Source: Halobacillus dabanensis
GTDB taxonomy: Bacteria > Bacillota > Bacilli > Bacillales > Halobacillaceae
NCBI RefSeq assembly: GCF_900114165.1
Contig: NZ_FOSB01000009.1
Location: 119,318 to 183,317 of the forward strand
Length of the DNA stretch: 64,000 bases
Direction of reading: 5' to 3'
The first letter of the stretch is position 1. The number at the start of each line of letters is the position of its first letter. Of the stretch, positions 26,748 to 35,124 are shown one piece after another. Under the pieces are notes generated by a model. The model did not search any database and was not told the origin of the DNA. It saw only the letters and a program-made list of their open reading frames with translations. The position numbers were made by a program, and so were the translations under genes.

Positions 26748-27923
26748 GTGGTAATAATGCAACCATTTGAAAAACTAGGCGTATCGAAGGAATTAGCGGA
26801 CATGTTAAAGCGAGAGGGTATTGCGTCTCCTACACCTGTTCAAAACAAGGCGATTCCACCTCTAATGAACGGCGAAGATCTTATTGCTCAAGCACAAACT
26901 GGAACAGGGAAGACCTTCGCATTTGTTTTACCGATTTTACAAAAAGTCGATTCTACTTCCAATGAGGTCCAAGCGGTAATCATTACACCTACAAGGGAAT
27001 TGGCTTTGCAAATCACAAATGAAGTGAACAAACTGAAGAACAAAGATACACATGTATTGGCCGTTTATGGCGGTCAGGATGTAGCGAAACAAGCAAATAA
27101 ACTGAATGGCAAAGCCCATATTGTTATTGCGACCCCTGGTCGTTTATTGGATCACTTGAGAAGAGAGACAATAAGCCTTGATCATGTCCGTCATCTTGTC
27201 CTTGATGAAGCTGATCAAATGCTTGAAGCAGGTTTTCTGCCGGATGTTCAAGATATTCTCGCCCAAACGACCAAAGAACGACAAACGATGTTATTTTCAG
27301 CAACTATTTCGCAACAAGTTCAGACTCTTGCTAAGAAAATCCTGAAAAACCCTAAACGGATTGAAATCAAAGAAGAAAAAGTCACTGTTTCGAATATTAA
27401 ACAATTGCTATATGAAACGACAGATCGTGCTAAGCAGGAAACGTTATTGCAAATCATGGAAAAACATCGTCCATTTTTAGCAGTTATTTTCTGTCGTACA
27501 AAAAGAAGGGCCAAAAAACTGAATGATGCATTAGTAGCGAAGGGTTATGAAACAGAAGAACTTCATGGTGATCTTTCTCAAGCCAAACGTGAAAAAGTAA
27601 TGCAACGCTTTCGTGATGCGAAGATTCAATACCTAGTTGCGACAGACGTCGCGGCAAGAGGATTGGATGTAGAGGGGATTACCCATGTATTCAATTATGA
27701 TATTCCACAGGATCCAGAGAGTTATATCCACAGGATAGGCAGGACAGGTCGCGCGGGAGGAAAAGGACTCGCGATTACCTTTGCGGCACCAAAAGATAAA
27801 CAAGCACTTCAACAGATAGAAAAACATATCAAACAGAAGTTGGAAAGAAGGACAGTTGCAAACCTCTCTCCCGGAAAGAGAGAAGGAGATTCACCCGAAA
27901 GAAGAAAGAGAAGTGAAAAATAA
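26748..27923 (+). CDS. DEAD-box RNA helicase
   Basis: An ATP-dependent RNA-remodelling enzyme of 391 aa. Motifs in order: Q-motif near 24 (SPTPVQNKAIP), AQTGTGKT, PTRELALQ, TPGRLLDHL, VLDEADQM, FSATIS, and in the second domain ATDVAARGLD and HRIGRTGRAG. The C-terminal tail is short and basic (GKREGDSPERRKRSEK). The size resembles B. subtilis YfmL more than CshA/CshB. GTG 26748 is 7 bases after AAGGA; the in-frame ATG at 26757 would be 16 bases away. Confidence 0.92.
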   Translation: MVIMQPFEKLGVSKELADMLKREGIASPTPVQNKAIPPLMNGEDLIAQAQTGTGKTFAFVLPILQKVDSTSNEVQAVIITPTRELALQITNEVNKLKNKDTHVLAVYGGQDVAKQANKLNGKAHIVIATPGRLLDHLRRETISLDHVRHLVLDEADQMLEAGFLPDVQDILAQTTKERQTMLFSATISQQVQTLAKKILKNPKRIEIKEEKVTVSNIKQLLYETTDRAKQETLLQIMEKHRPFLAVIFCRTKRRAKKLNDALVAKGYETEELHGDLSQAKREKVMQRFRDAKIQYLVATDVAARGLDVEGITHVFNYDIPQDPESYIHRIGRTGRAGGKGLAITFAAPKDKQALQQIEKHIKQKLERRTVANLSPGKREGDSPERRKRSEK

Positions 27924-27930
27924 CAGAGAA

Positions 27931-27969
27931 ACAGCCAGCGTTACGAAAAGTGACTGCTGGCTGTTTTTC
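27931..27969 (+). terminator. helicase-gene terminator
   Basis: ACAGCCAGC and GCTGGCTGT pair around a 16-nt loop, followed by TTTTC. Confidence 0.85.
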
Positions 27970-28049
27970 TTCACCATCATTTCAATGACAGGACCAAAGC
28001 GGAAAAAAGAGTCATCATCTATTTAATAAATTTCTAGAAAACAATAACG

Positions 28050-28115
28050 TTGAGCTATGATATGAAATATGATACATTATATAGTGTAATTCCGAGTTAA
28101 CACATTGGAATTATA
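28050..28115 (+). promoter_or_regulatory. promoter and CymR-like operator of yrrT-luxS-mccAB
   Basis: TTGAGC (28050-28055) and TACATT (28073-28078) are 17 bp apart. Downstream, AATTCC (28088) and GGAATT (28107) form a dyad ending ATTGGAATTATA. A similar ATAGGAATTATG lies after the promoter at 33483. CymR, the cysteine-metabolism repressor, controls yrrT in B. subtilis through GGAATT-containing sites. Confidence 0.6.
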
Positions 28116-28138
28116 AATAATGAGGAGAGATGAACATA

Positions 28139-28780
28139 ATGGGGATGGAATTCGTCGACCTATTTAACCAATGGGCGAGTTCGTATGATGATACAGTCGC
28201 TGGAAAAGATCCAGAGTACCGGGAAGTATTTGAGGGTTATGAGGAGATGTTAGAGCGTCTCGCTAATCTTTCTAAATCCCCGGTTATGGAGTTCGGCGTC
28301 GGAACCGCTAATCTTACAAGAAAAATGATTGAGCAGAATAAAGTGGTTTTAGGAGTAGAACCCTCGTCAGAGATGCGACGGATTGCTAAAGTGAAATGTC
28401 CGGAAGCAGCCATTTATGATGGGAATTTCCTGGAGTACCCTTCTCTCTTAACACCGATTCGGTCAATTATCAGTTCTTTCGCTTTCCATCATTTGACTTC
28501 TGATGAAAAAAGAGAAGCACTCCAAAAGTTCCGTGAACATTTGGAAGATGATGGAGAAGTGATTTTCATCGATACACTATTCAAAGATGAAGCACATAAA
28601 CAAGCATTAATCCAAGATGCTGAAAAGCAAGGTTTTTTAAATTTAGCTAGAGATTTGCAGGAAGAATACTATCCTTATCTCGAAGATATAAAAGAGATCT
28701 TTGTAGAAGAAGCCTTTGAGGTAACTTTTGAACAACTAAACAAATACGCTTGGTTAATCCAAGCCAGAAAAGGGGAATGA
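28139..28780 (+). CDS. yrrT: class I SAM-dependent methyltransferase
   Basis: Encoded at the head of the reverse-transsulfuration operon, as in B. subtilis yrrT. The 213-aa protein has the SAM-binding motif [12 protein letters not shown] near 46-57 and [10 protein letters not shown] for the ribose-binding acidic end. The substrate is unknown even in B. subtilis; linkage to homocysteine recycling is from context. The start [12 protein letters not shown] matches the known N-terminus, with GAGGAGA 10 bases upstream. Confidence 0.9.
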   Translation: MGMEFVDLFNQWASSYDDTVAGKDPEYREVFEGYEEMLERLANLSKSPVMEFGVGTANLTRKMIEQNKVVLGVEPSSEMRRIAKVKCPEAAIYDGNFLEYPSLLTPIRSIISSFAFHHLTSDEKREALQKFREHLEDDGEVIFIDTLFKDEAHKQALIQDAEKQGFLNLARDLQEEYYPYLEDIKEIFVEEAFEVTFEQLNKYAWLIQARKGE

Positions 28781-28784
28781 TCAT

Positions 28785-29246
28785 ATGCCGAAAATGAACG
28801 TAGAAAGTTTCAATCTTGACCACACAAAAGTAAAAGCTCCTTATGTGCGCCTTGTCGGAGTGACTGAAGGAGAGCATGGAGATAAAATTTATAAATACGA
28901 CCTCCGTATTAAACAACCGAACCAAGAGTATATGGATATGCCTGCACTCCACTCTCTCGAACATTTGATGGCCGAAAATAGCCGTAATCATCATGATCGT
29001 ATCATTGATATCGGTCCAATGGGGTGTCAAACAGGCTTCTACTTAGCTGTACTGAATGACGATAGCTATGAAAATGTGTTGAATGTGATTGAAAACACGC
29101 TGAAAGATGTCCTGGAAGCAGATGAAGTACCTGCTTGTAACGAAGTACAGTGTGGTTTTGCAGCTAGTCACAGTTTAGAAGGAGCTAAGAAGCTTGCTGA
29201 AGAATTGTTAGACAAACGTAATGAATGGACAGAAGTTTTTCAATAA
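28785..29246 (+). CDS. luxS: S-ribosylhomocysteine lyase (AI-2 synthase)
   Basis: It cleaves S-ribosylhomocysteine to homocysteine and the AI-2 precursor DPD. The 153-aa protein has the metal site HSLEHLMAE (HxxEH), a Cys in [11 protein letters not shown] and the [11 protein letters not shown]-terminal segment. It occupies the slot held by mtnN in the B. subtilis operon, feeding homocysteine directly to MccA. It begins 4 bases after yrrT. Confidence 0.97.
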   Translation: MPKMNVESFNLDHTKVKAPYVRLVGVTEGEHGDKIYKYDLRIKQPNQEYMDMPALHSLEHLMAENSRNHHDRIIDIGPMGCQTGFYLAVLNDDSYENVLNVIENTLKDVLEADEVPACNEVQCGFAASHSLEGAKKLAEELLDKRNEWTEVFQ

Positions 29247-29266
29247 AAACGGGAGATGAGAATGCG

Positions 29267-30184
29267 ATGGGTTACGTGAAGAACATACAGTCATTGATTG
29301 GTCAGACACCGATGATCGAACTCACTCATTCGGAGATCCCGAATCAAGCGAGGATTTTTGCCAAGCTTGAATTTATGAACCCAGGTGGTAGTATCAAAGA
29401 CCGCCTGGGTTTAAAACTGATTGAGGATGCCTTAGAGAGGGGATTACTTGAGCCTGGCGGGACAATAATAGAACCGACGGCAGGGAACACAGGGATTGGT
29501 TTGGCTCTTGCTGCTATAGGTAAAGGATTTCGTGTCATTTTCGTAACACCTGAGAAGTTCAGCCAGGAGAAGCAAATGTTAATGCGCGCTCTAGGAGCTC
29601 AAGTAATCAATACACCTACGGAAAAAGGGATGAAAGGTGCGATTAAGAAAGCAGAACGTCTATCCCGAAATACTTCTAATTCCTTTAGTCCGCAACAGTT
29701 TAATAATCAGGCAAATCCTGCCGCCTACTATGAAACGCTTGGTCCTGAAATTTACAAAGATTTAAATGGAGACATCGATATTTTTGTAGCAGGAGCTGGA
29801 ACTGGTGGTACATTCATGGGAGTCTCCAAATATTTGAAAGAACAAAATAATGGCATCAAAACAGTGATCGTGGAACCGGAAGGATCGATTCTGAATGGAG
29901 GAGAACCAGGTTCTCATAGGACAGAGGGGATAGGAATGGAATTTCTTCCTTTCTATATGGACACTAAGTACTTTGATGCCATTCATACCATTTCAGATGA
30001 ATATGCTTTCCAACAGGTTAAGAAGCTGGCTCTGAACGAAGGTTTACTTGTGGCGAGTTCGTCAGGGGCTGTTTTTGAAGCGGCTTTAAGGGAAGCGTCC
30101 CAAGCACAGCCTGGAGCTAATATTGTCACAATTTTCCCGGATAGTAGTGAGCGGTATTTAAGTCAGGGAATTTACGAGGAGTGA
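29267..30184 (+). CDS. mccA: O-acetylserine-dependent cystathionine beta-synthase
   Basis: A PLP enzyme condensing O-acetylserine with homocysteine to cystathionine. The 305-aa fold-type II protein has the PLP Lys in NPGGSIKDRLG near residue 40, TAGNTGIGLA, and the phosphate-binding GAGTGGTFMG. Identification as MccA rather than CysK rests on the operon with mccB and luxS. The start MGYVKNIQSLIGQTP has GGGAGA upstream and lies 20 bases past the luxS stop. Confidence 0.92.
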   Translation: MGYVKNIQSLIGQTPMIELTHSEIPNQARIFAKLEFMNPGGSIKDRLGLKLIEDALERGLLEPGGTIIEPTAGNTGIGLALAAIGKGFRVIFVTPEKFSQEKQMLMRALGAQVINTPTEKGMKGAIKKAERLSRNTSNSFSPQQFNNQANPAAYYETLGPEIYKDLNGDIDIFVAGAGTGGTFMGVSKYLKEQNNGIKTVIVEPEGSILNGGEPGSHRTEGIGMEFLPFYMDTKYFDAIHTISDEYAFQQVKKLALNEGLLVASSSGAVFEAALREASQAQPGANIVTIFPDSSERYLSQGIYEE

Positions 30185-30188
30185 AAAG

Positions 30189-31325
30189 ATGAGAAAAAAA
30201 ACACAGCTTATTCATGGTGGAATTACAGGGGATGAAAAAACGGGAGCAGTCAGTGTCCCCATTTATCAAGTCAGCACATATGCACAGGATGGGGTAGGCC
30301 AACACCGCGGTTATGAATATTCACGCACAGGTAATCCTACTCGTTTTGCATTGGAAGAGCTGATTAAAGAATTGGAAGGAGGACATAGAGGGTTTGCCTT
30401 CGGTTCAGGTATGGCTGCAATTACTGCTGTACTTATGACTTTTAACCACGGAGATCATGTGATTTTTACAGATGACGTATACGGCGGGACATACCGTCTC
30501 GTATCGAAAATCATCAACCGGTTCGGTCTTGAAGCAAGTTTTGTGGACACAAGTGATGTGAAAAATATTGAGGCGGCGATTACAGATCGAACGAAAGCTA
30601 TCTATGTAGAGACGCCAACGAACCCACTTCTGAAAATCACTGATCTTGAAAAAGTATCAGAGCTCGCGAAACAAAAGGATTTAACTTTCATCGTTGATAA
30701 TACATTCAGTACACCATATTGGCAAAATCCCATCGAATTTGGTGCAGACATTGTCTTGCATAGTGCTACGAAATATCTCGGTGGTCATAGTGATGTAGTA
30801 GCCGGTTTAGTTGTTGTCAATACTGAACAACTGGCGGAAGACGTACACTTCGTCTTGAACTCATCCGGGGGTATCCTCGGACCTCAAGATTCCTGGCTTT
30901 TAATGCGAGGAATCAAAACATTAGGGATTCGCATGGAAGAAATTGAGGAGAACACTCGTAAGTTTGTAGAGTTCTTAGAAGGTTTACCGGAAGTAACAAA
31001 CATTTACTATCCAGGGATTGAAAATCATAGGGGTAATGATGTCCACCAGAAACAAGCTAGGGGAAATGGTGGTATGATCAGCTTTGACGTCGGAAGTGGC
31101 GAAAAAGCTGACAAGGTCCTTAGAAACGTGAAATATTTTACACTTGCAGAAAGCTTAGGTGCAGTCGAAAGCTTGATTTCTGTTCCAGCCATGATGACTC
31201 ACGCTTCGATTCCGAAAGAGCGTCGAGCAGAGCTTGGTATTACCGATGGACTTGTTCGTGTATCCATTGGTCTTGAAGATATCGAGGATTTAAAGGAAGA
31301 CTTTTTACAGGCACTAAGAAAATAA
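30189..31325 (+). CDS. mccB: cystathionine gamma-lyase / homocysteine gamma-lyase
   Basis: A Cys/Met-metabolism PLP enzyme that releases cysteine from cystathionine. It has the PLP Lys in VLHSATKYLGGHSDV near 195, RTGNPTR and VYVETPTNP-type motifs (AIYVETPTNPLLK). The 378-aa length matches B. subtilis MccB. It starts 4 bases after mccA, with the GAGGAG site inside the mccA end. Confidence 0.95.
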   Translation: MRKKTQLIHGGITGDEKTGAVSVPIYQVSTYAQDGVGQHRGYEYSRTGNPTRFALEELIKELEGGHRGFAFGSGMAAITAVLMTFNHGDHVIFTDDVYGGTYRLVSKIINRFGLEASFVDTSDVKNIEAAITDRTKAIYVETPTNPLLKITDLEKVSELAKQKDLTFIVDNTFSTPYWQNPIEFGADIVLHSATKYLGGHSDVVAGLVVVNTEQLAEDVHFVLNSSGGILGPQDSWLLMRGIKTLGIRMEEIEENTRKFVEFLEGLPEVTNIYYPGIENHRGNDVHQKQARGNGGMISFDVGSGEKADKVLRNVKYFTLAESLGAVESLISVPAMMTHASIPKERRAELGITDGLVRVSIGLEDIEDLKEDFLQALRK

Positions 31326-31331
31326 TGTTGG

Positions 31332-31364
31332 AGGAGCACTGGCTTACGTTAGTGCTCCTTTTTG
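31332..31364 (+). terminator. operon terminator after mccB
   Basis: AGGAGCACT and AGTGCTCCT (31351-31359) pair around a 10-nt loop and are followed by five T residues. Confidence 0.88.
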
Positions 31365-31370
31365 CATAGG

Positions 31371-31412
31371 TCCTGATCGCCTGAGCAAACTAGAAAGGAA
31401 AACCGATCAGGA
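31371..31412 (+). promoter_or_regulatory. inverted repeat overlapping the ribosome site of the YteA-like gene
   Basis: TCCTGATCG (31371-31379) is the exact complement of CGATCAGGA (31404-31412). The right arm overlaps the AGGAG ribosome binding sequence for the ATG at 31424, so folding would hide it. Confidence 0.5.
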
Positions 31413-31423
31413 GTGAAAAATAA

Positions 31424-32104
31424 ATGGACTATACACATTATAAAAAGCAATTGGAAGAGCGTAAAAGAGAGATTGAACAACGGTTGATTGATAATAATCA
31501 TTTTGGTTTAGAAACAGGGTTTGCCAGTGATATGGCATCAGGGGAATTGTCGCAATATGATAACCACCCGGCTGATTCAGGTACGGAACTTTATGAGCGG
31601 GAAAAAGATATTGCTTTGCTCGGACATTTGAAAGAGGAATTATCGGACATTCAATATTCACTAAAACAAATGCAGAAAGGAACCTATGGGGTTTGTGAAG
31701 AAACGGGGAAACAGATTCCAAAGGATAGATTGGATGCTATTCCGACTGCAAGGACAATTGCGAAGGCTTCATCGAATCAAGATATATCAGGTGATCGACC
31801 AGTGGAAGAAGAGGTGCTTACCGATTTAGAAAATAACTATGGTCGTGACGCAGACGATCCTGAATACAATGAGCAGAATGTGTATGAGCAAGTGGCTTCT
31901 TTTAATCAGAGCAGCATGACTTATGATGATTCATCTTTGATGGATAACCAGGATGGTGTTGGCTATGTAGAAGAATTCGAGCCTTTTGTCTCTACGGATA
32001 TGCACGGTTACACAGGCTCTGACAGAGTAAGCTTTCAACGCAATGAGCATTATGATAAATACATGGATAGTCAAGATGAAGCAGAAGATACAGAAACGTA
32101 CTAA
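31424..32104 (+). CDS. YteA-like TraR/DksA-family protein
   Basis: A 226-aa soluble protein. An N-terminal coiled coil (KKQLEERKREIEQRL) is followed by the YteA signature SGELSQYDNHPADSGTELYERE(KD) and a DksA-type zinc-finger remnant, GTYGVCEETGKQIPKDRL, with only one Cys kept. The C-terminal 90 residues are acidic and low complexity. YteA-type proteins are found in spore-formers and linked to sporulation. No operon partner; terminator on both sides. An inverted repeat masks its ribosome site. Confidence 0.85.
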   Translation: MDYTHYKKQLEERKREIEQRLIDNNHFGLETGFASDMASGELSQYDNHPADSGTELYEREKDIALLGHLKEELSDIQYSLKQMQKGTYGVCEETGKQIPKDRLDAIPTARTIAKASSNQDISGDRPVEEEVLTDLENNYGRDADDPEYNEQNVYEQVASFNQSSMTYDDSSLMDNQDGVGYVEEFEPFVSTDMHGYTGSDRVSFQRNEHYDKYMDSQDEAEDTETY

Positions 32105-32109
32105 CAAAC

Positions 32110-32139
32110 AAAACGCCAGGACAATTGCCCTGGCGTTTT
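32110..32139. terminator. bidirectional terminator
   Basis: A perfect 11-bp stem AAAACGCCAGG with complement (32129-32139) and an 8-nt loop. Confidence 0.88.
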
Positions 32140-32155
32140 GCACTCTTCTGCCCAC

Positions 32156-32527
32156 AAAAGCTCCCTATTCTTGAAGACTCAGTTTCGAGACTTTAGGGGG
32201 AGTTTAGGGTCTACGGGAAAAGGTTCGCTTTCCGTGGGGCGGGCGGTGAGCCTCCTCGAGCTAAAGCCTCTGCGGGGTCTCACCTGTCCCGCAGATCCCA
32301 CAGGAGTCTCACCGTTTCCCTCCGCCCCCTTTCCATGATAAGTATCTCGAAACCTTCTTCAAGTAAAGGAAGCAGCATGATGTAATTGAAAATGCGGTAA
32401 TCACAAGCTTGAAGTGCTATTCTCCCTCTACTTATGGGAGGGTTATTGTTAGGCGATTTCGAGTAACCCTTATTCGCAATAAAAGTCTCGAAATCTAGTC
32501 TTCCGGAATACTGCCATATTGTTGAAT
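32156..32527 (+). repeat. intergenic palindromic repeat family, copy R2
   Basis: The left end is AAAAGCTCCCTATTCTTG followed by AAGACTCAGTTTCGAGA. The GC-rich core has CGCTTTCCGTGGGGCGGGC, TGCGGGGTCTCACC and CTCACCG with long-range self-complementarity. The right end is TCTCGAAATCTAGTCTTCC then GGAATACTGCC and GTTGAAT. The two ends are imperfect inverted repeats of each other. No credible gene lies in this 430-bp gap. Confidence 0.78.
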
Positions 32528-32537
32528 AATTTTACTA

Positions 32538-32897
32538 TTAATAGCCCACTTCTACTGCTGCGTTGACAATATACATCAAGTCGTTTTTATCTTCTTTTTC
32601 TTCTAAGACAATTCCACTCGTTGTGAGCATACCGCCTTCCATCACTTCAATGTTCACTTCTCCGTATGGAATAGCCCCTTTCACTTTTTCGTAATCAATT
32701 TTGTCTAAGTCGCAAGGCACAGCCAATTTTACGTTTATTTTCATATTGTCTAATGATTGTTCAGGAAGTACAGATCGGATACCAGGCATGGAATTCGTAT
32801 GTATCGCATTTTTGATAGCCCTTACGGAAGCTTTTGTCACATTCTGGCCGTGGACATCGGTTCCCATTCCAGTTTGAATAAACATTAATTTTTCCAT
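32538..32897 (-). CDS. Lin0512 family protein (downstream paralog)
   Basis: A 119-aa member of a conserved family of unknown function found in Firmicutes. MFIQTGMGTDVHGQNVTKASV at the N-terminus (split across the family signature), then LAVPCDLDKIDYEKVK and a final IVNAAVEVGY. The internal pattern of short beta strands suggests a small enzyme or binding fold related to guanylyl-cyclase-like annotations, but no activity is known to me. It is about 55% identical by eye to the gene at 33018-33377, indicating a tandem duplication. GGTGG precedes the ATG. Confidence 0.8.
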   Translation of the reverse strand: MEKLMFIQTGMGTDVHGQNVTKASVRAIKNAIHTNSMPGIRSVLPEQSLDNMKINVKLAVPCDLDKIDYEKVKGAIPYGEVNIEVMEGGMLTTSGIVLEEKEDKNDLMYIVNAAVEVGY

Positions 32898-32984
32898 TTT
32901 AATACCACCTTTTTCTTTTTCTTCATAATATCACAGTGAACTGCACCTTCCTTGATGTAGTATCATTTTAGCGACAAAAAATAA

Positions 32985-33009
32985 AAGCCAGGGGGCTAAT
33001 CCCTGGCTT
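32985..33009 (-). terminator. terminator between the two Lin0512 genes
   Basis: AAGCCAGGG with complement has a 7-nt loop and, on the minus strand, a T-rich tail. It ends the upstream paralog's transcript. Confidence 0.78.
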
Positions 33010-33017
33010 GTGTTTGG

Positions 33018-33377
33018 TTAGTACCCTACTTCTACGGAAGCATTGACGATATACATTTGATCGTTATGGTCTCCCTCTTCATTTAAAGCGACCCCACTTG
33101 TCGTGCGCATTCCACCATCCAATAACTCAACTTCAACTTCTCCATATGGAATAGCTTCTTTGACTTTTGTGTGATCTAATTCATCAAGATCGCAAGGCAA
33201 GGCCAGTTTAACAGTGGTTTTCATATTCTCCATAGACTTTTCTGGTAAAGCTTCCTGAACACCCGGCATAGAGTTTGAATGGATTGCGTTCTCAATGGCA
33301 CGAACGGATGCCTTTGTAATATTTTGACCGTGGACATCAATACCAGTACCTGTTTGAATAAAAATAATTTGATCCAT
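33018..33377 (-). CDS. Lin0512 family protein (upstream paralog)
   Basis: The second tandem copy, 119 aa, begins MDQIIFIQTGTGIDVHG and ends IVNASVEVGY. It shares the LALPCDLDELDHTKVKEAIP and SGVALNE blocks with its neighbour. The start at 33377 is chosen because a GGTGG site precedes it and the N-terminus then aligns with the paralog; the frame stays open to 33503 with unrelated, Cys-rich sequence. Function unknown. Confidence 0.8.
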   Translation of the reverse strand: MDQIIFIQTGTGIDVHGQNITKASVRAIENAIHSNSMPGVQEALPEKSMENMKTTVKLALPCDLDELDHTKVKEAIPYGEVEVELLDGGMRTTSGVALNEEGDHNDQMYIVNASVEVGY

Positions 33378-33482
33378 GTGATAACCACCCTTCTGTTCTT
33401 TTCTTATTATTTGTATAACACATAATAAAGGAGTTGAAACGTGTAAGAGATAAAGGGTAGAGATGGAAACACCACAATTACA

Positions 33483-33556
33483 TTGACACATTATTCTGCC
33501 CAACTGTATAATTTAATAATATAAATATAAAGCATACTATTTCGATAGGAATTATG
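33483..33556 (+). promoter_or_regulatory. promoter and CymR-like motif of the ABC transporter operon
   Basis: TTGACA (33483-33488) and TATAAT (33507-33512) are 18 bp apart with TG before the -10. ATTTCGATAGGAATTATG follows (ending 33556), sharing the core GGAATTAT with the yrrT operator. Sulfur-responsive control of this transporter is inferred. Confidence 0.55.
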
Positions 33557-33575
33557 TTGATAAGGGTGTGGCATA

Positions 33576-34364
33576 TTGTTTTTAAAGATGGAGGAAGTCG
33601 GAAAGACCTTTAACGATAAACAAAAGGAAAGCTTTGAGGTCTTTTCTGGAATTGATCTAGATATTTCAGAAAACCAATTTGTGTCACTGCTTGGTCCGTC
33701 GGGTTGTGGAAAATCAACACTGTTGTCAATGGTTGCGGGACTAGAAGAAGTCACTTCAGGATCGATTAAATTAGAAGGAAATCCTATCAAAAAGGCAGGA
33801 CCTGACCGTGGGATGGTGTTTCAGCAGCCATCGTTGTTTCCTTGGCTGAATGTGAAAGAAAATGTTCTTTTCCCCCTTAAGGGACAATGGTCAAAAAAAG
33901 AGAGTGAGGAACGGGCTGACCGCTTTTTACAAATGGTTCATTTAAGTAGGTTCAAACAGAGCTACACGCATGAGCTATCTGGGGGAATGCAACAACGAGT
34001 TGCTATTGCAAGAGCGCTTGCAATGGATCCTAAAGTTCTGTTAATGGATGAACCGTTCGGTGCCCTTGATGAACAGACGCGACATATTCTTCATGAAGAA
34101 TTGATGAAGATTTGGCAGGAAACTCAAAAAACGATTTTATTCGTTACACATAGTATTCAAGAAGCCATCAAATTATCAGACAGAGTTATCGTAATGGGAA
34201 CTCGTCCAGGTCGCATTATTGCTGATTTTTACATTGATATACCGAGACCTCGAAAGCGTGACGATGAAAAAGTCATCGAAATGGAGCGGAAAGTGATGGA
34301 TTTGCTTGAAGGTGAAATCAATAAAGTTTTGAAGGAAGAACTTAGTCATGAAGTTAGCCATTAA
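33576..34364 (+). CDS. ABC transporter ATPase, SsuB/TauB/NrtD type
   Basis: The energising subunit of a nitrate/sulfonate/taurine/thiamine-precursor type importer, 262 aa. Walker A is GPSGCGKST near 44, the Q-loop is FQQPSLFPWL, the signature ELSGGMQQRVAIARAL, Walker B VLLMDEPFGALDEQ and the switch VTHSIQEA. It starts at TTG 33576 after AAGGGTG and overlaps the permease gene by 17 bases. Substrate not determined; the sulfur-type promoter motif favours sulfonates or similar. Confidence 0.9.
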   Translation: MFLKMEEVGKTFNDKQKESFEVFSGIDLDISENQFVSLLGPSGCGKSTLLSMVAGLEEVTSGSIKLEGNPIKKAGPDRGMVFQQPSLFPWLNVKENVLFPLKGQWSKKESEERADRFLQMVHLSRFKQSYTHELSGGMQQRVAIARALAMDPKVLLMDEPFGALDEQTRHILHEELMKIWQETQKTILFVTHSIQEAIKLSDRVIVMGTRPGRIIADFYIDIPRPRKRDDEKVIEMERKVMDLLEGEINKVLKEELSHEVSH

Positions 34365-35106
34365 GAGAATTGCATTTTTAGTCATTATATTAGGCATTTG
34401 GCAGTTGGTTTTTTCTGCTGGGGTGTTTGAAGATATCGTGTTCCCTTCACCAGTAAAAGTTTCTACTGCGCTCTATGAAGGTTTTGTAGATGGTGACTTT
34501 ATGAAGGCTTTAGGAGCCAGTTTCCGACATTTGTTTATGGGGTTATCCCTAGCCATTTTATTTGGGACGATAATAGGTGTTCTTCTGGGGAAATCGAAAC
34601 AGGCTGATGAAACAGCGGGGATGTACCTGATTGCTTTACAAAGTATACCGAGCATTGTATGGGTGCCACTTGCTATCATGCTTTTCGGTTTTTCGGAATT
34701 CGCTGTCGTCTTTGTTGTTGTGCTAGGTGGTACATTCGTTATGGCTCTGAATGTTCGAACAGCGATTCACAGTGTCCCTCCACAATTGGTCCGCGCGGCA
34801 AGAACCATGGGGACGAACGGGATTCCATTGTTTTTCCGTGTGGAGATCCCTTCCAGTATACCTTATTTTATGACTGGAATTCGCTTAGCGTGGGCGTTCA
34901 GTTGGAGAGCGCTTATGGCAGGGGAACTATTAAGTAATGGCCCTGGACTGGGATACTCTTTACGTTATGCCCAGGATTACGCTCGTATGGATCAAGTTAT
35001 TGCCATCATTATCATAATTGGTGTCATTGGTGCGGTCGTCGATCAGATTGTCTTTTCACGACTTGAGAGAAATGTTAGAAAACGTTGGGGATTAGCGAAA
35101 TCATAA
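34348..35106 (+). CDS. ABC transporter permease, SsuC/TauC type
   Basis: A 252-aa membrane protein with about six hydrophobic segments and the EAA loop RAARTMGTNGIPLFFRVEIP. It forms the channel with the ATPase encoded just before it, overlapping by 17 bases, and the binding protein encoded after it. The RLAWAFSWRALMAGELL segment is typical of the SsuC/TauC/NrtB family. Confidence 0.92.
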   Translation: MKLAIKRIAFLVIILGIWQLVFSAGVFEDIVFPSPVKVSTALYEGFVDGDFMKALGASFRHLFMGLSLAILFGTIIGVLLGKSKQADETAGMYLIALQSIPSIVWVPLAIMLFGFSEFAVVFVVVLGGTFVMALNVRTAIHSVPPQLVRAARTMGTNGIPLFFRVEIPSSIPYFMTGIRLAWAFSWRALMAGELLSNGPGLGYSLRYAQDYARMDQVIAIIIIIGVIGAVVDQIVFSRLERNVRKRWGLAKS

Positions 35107-35124
35107 AGTAGGAGATGAGGAGAA

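Noticed and set aside
32200..32340. CRISPR array or tandem repeats in the GC-rich blocks
   Set aside because: No regularly spaced identical direct repeats with unique spacers; the repetition is palindromic and dispersed.
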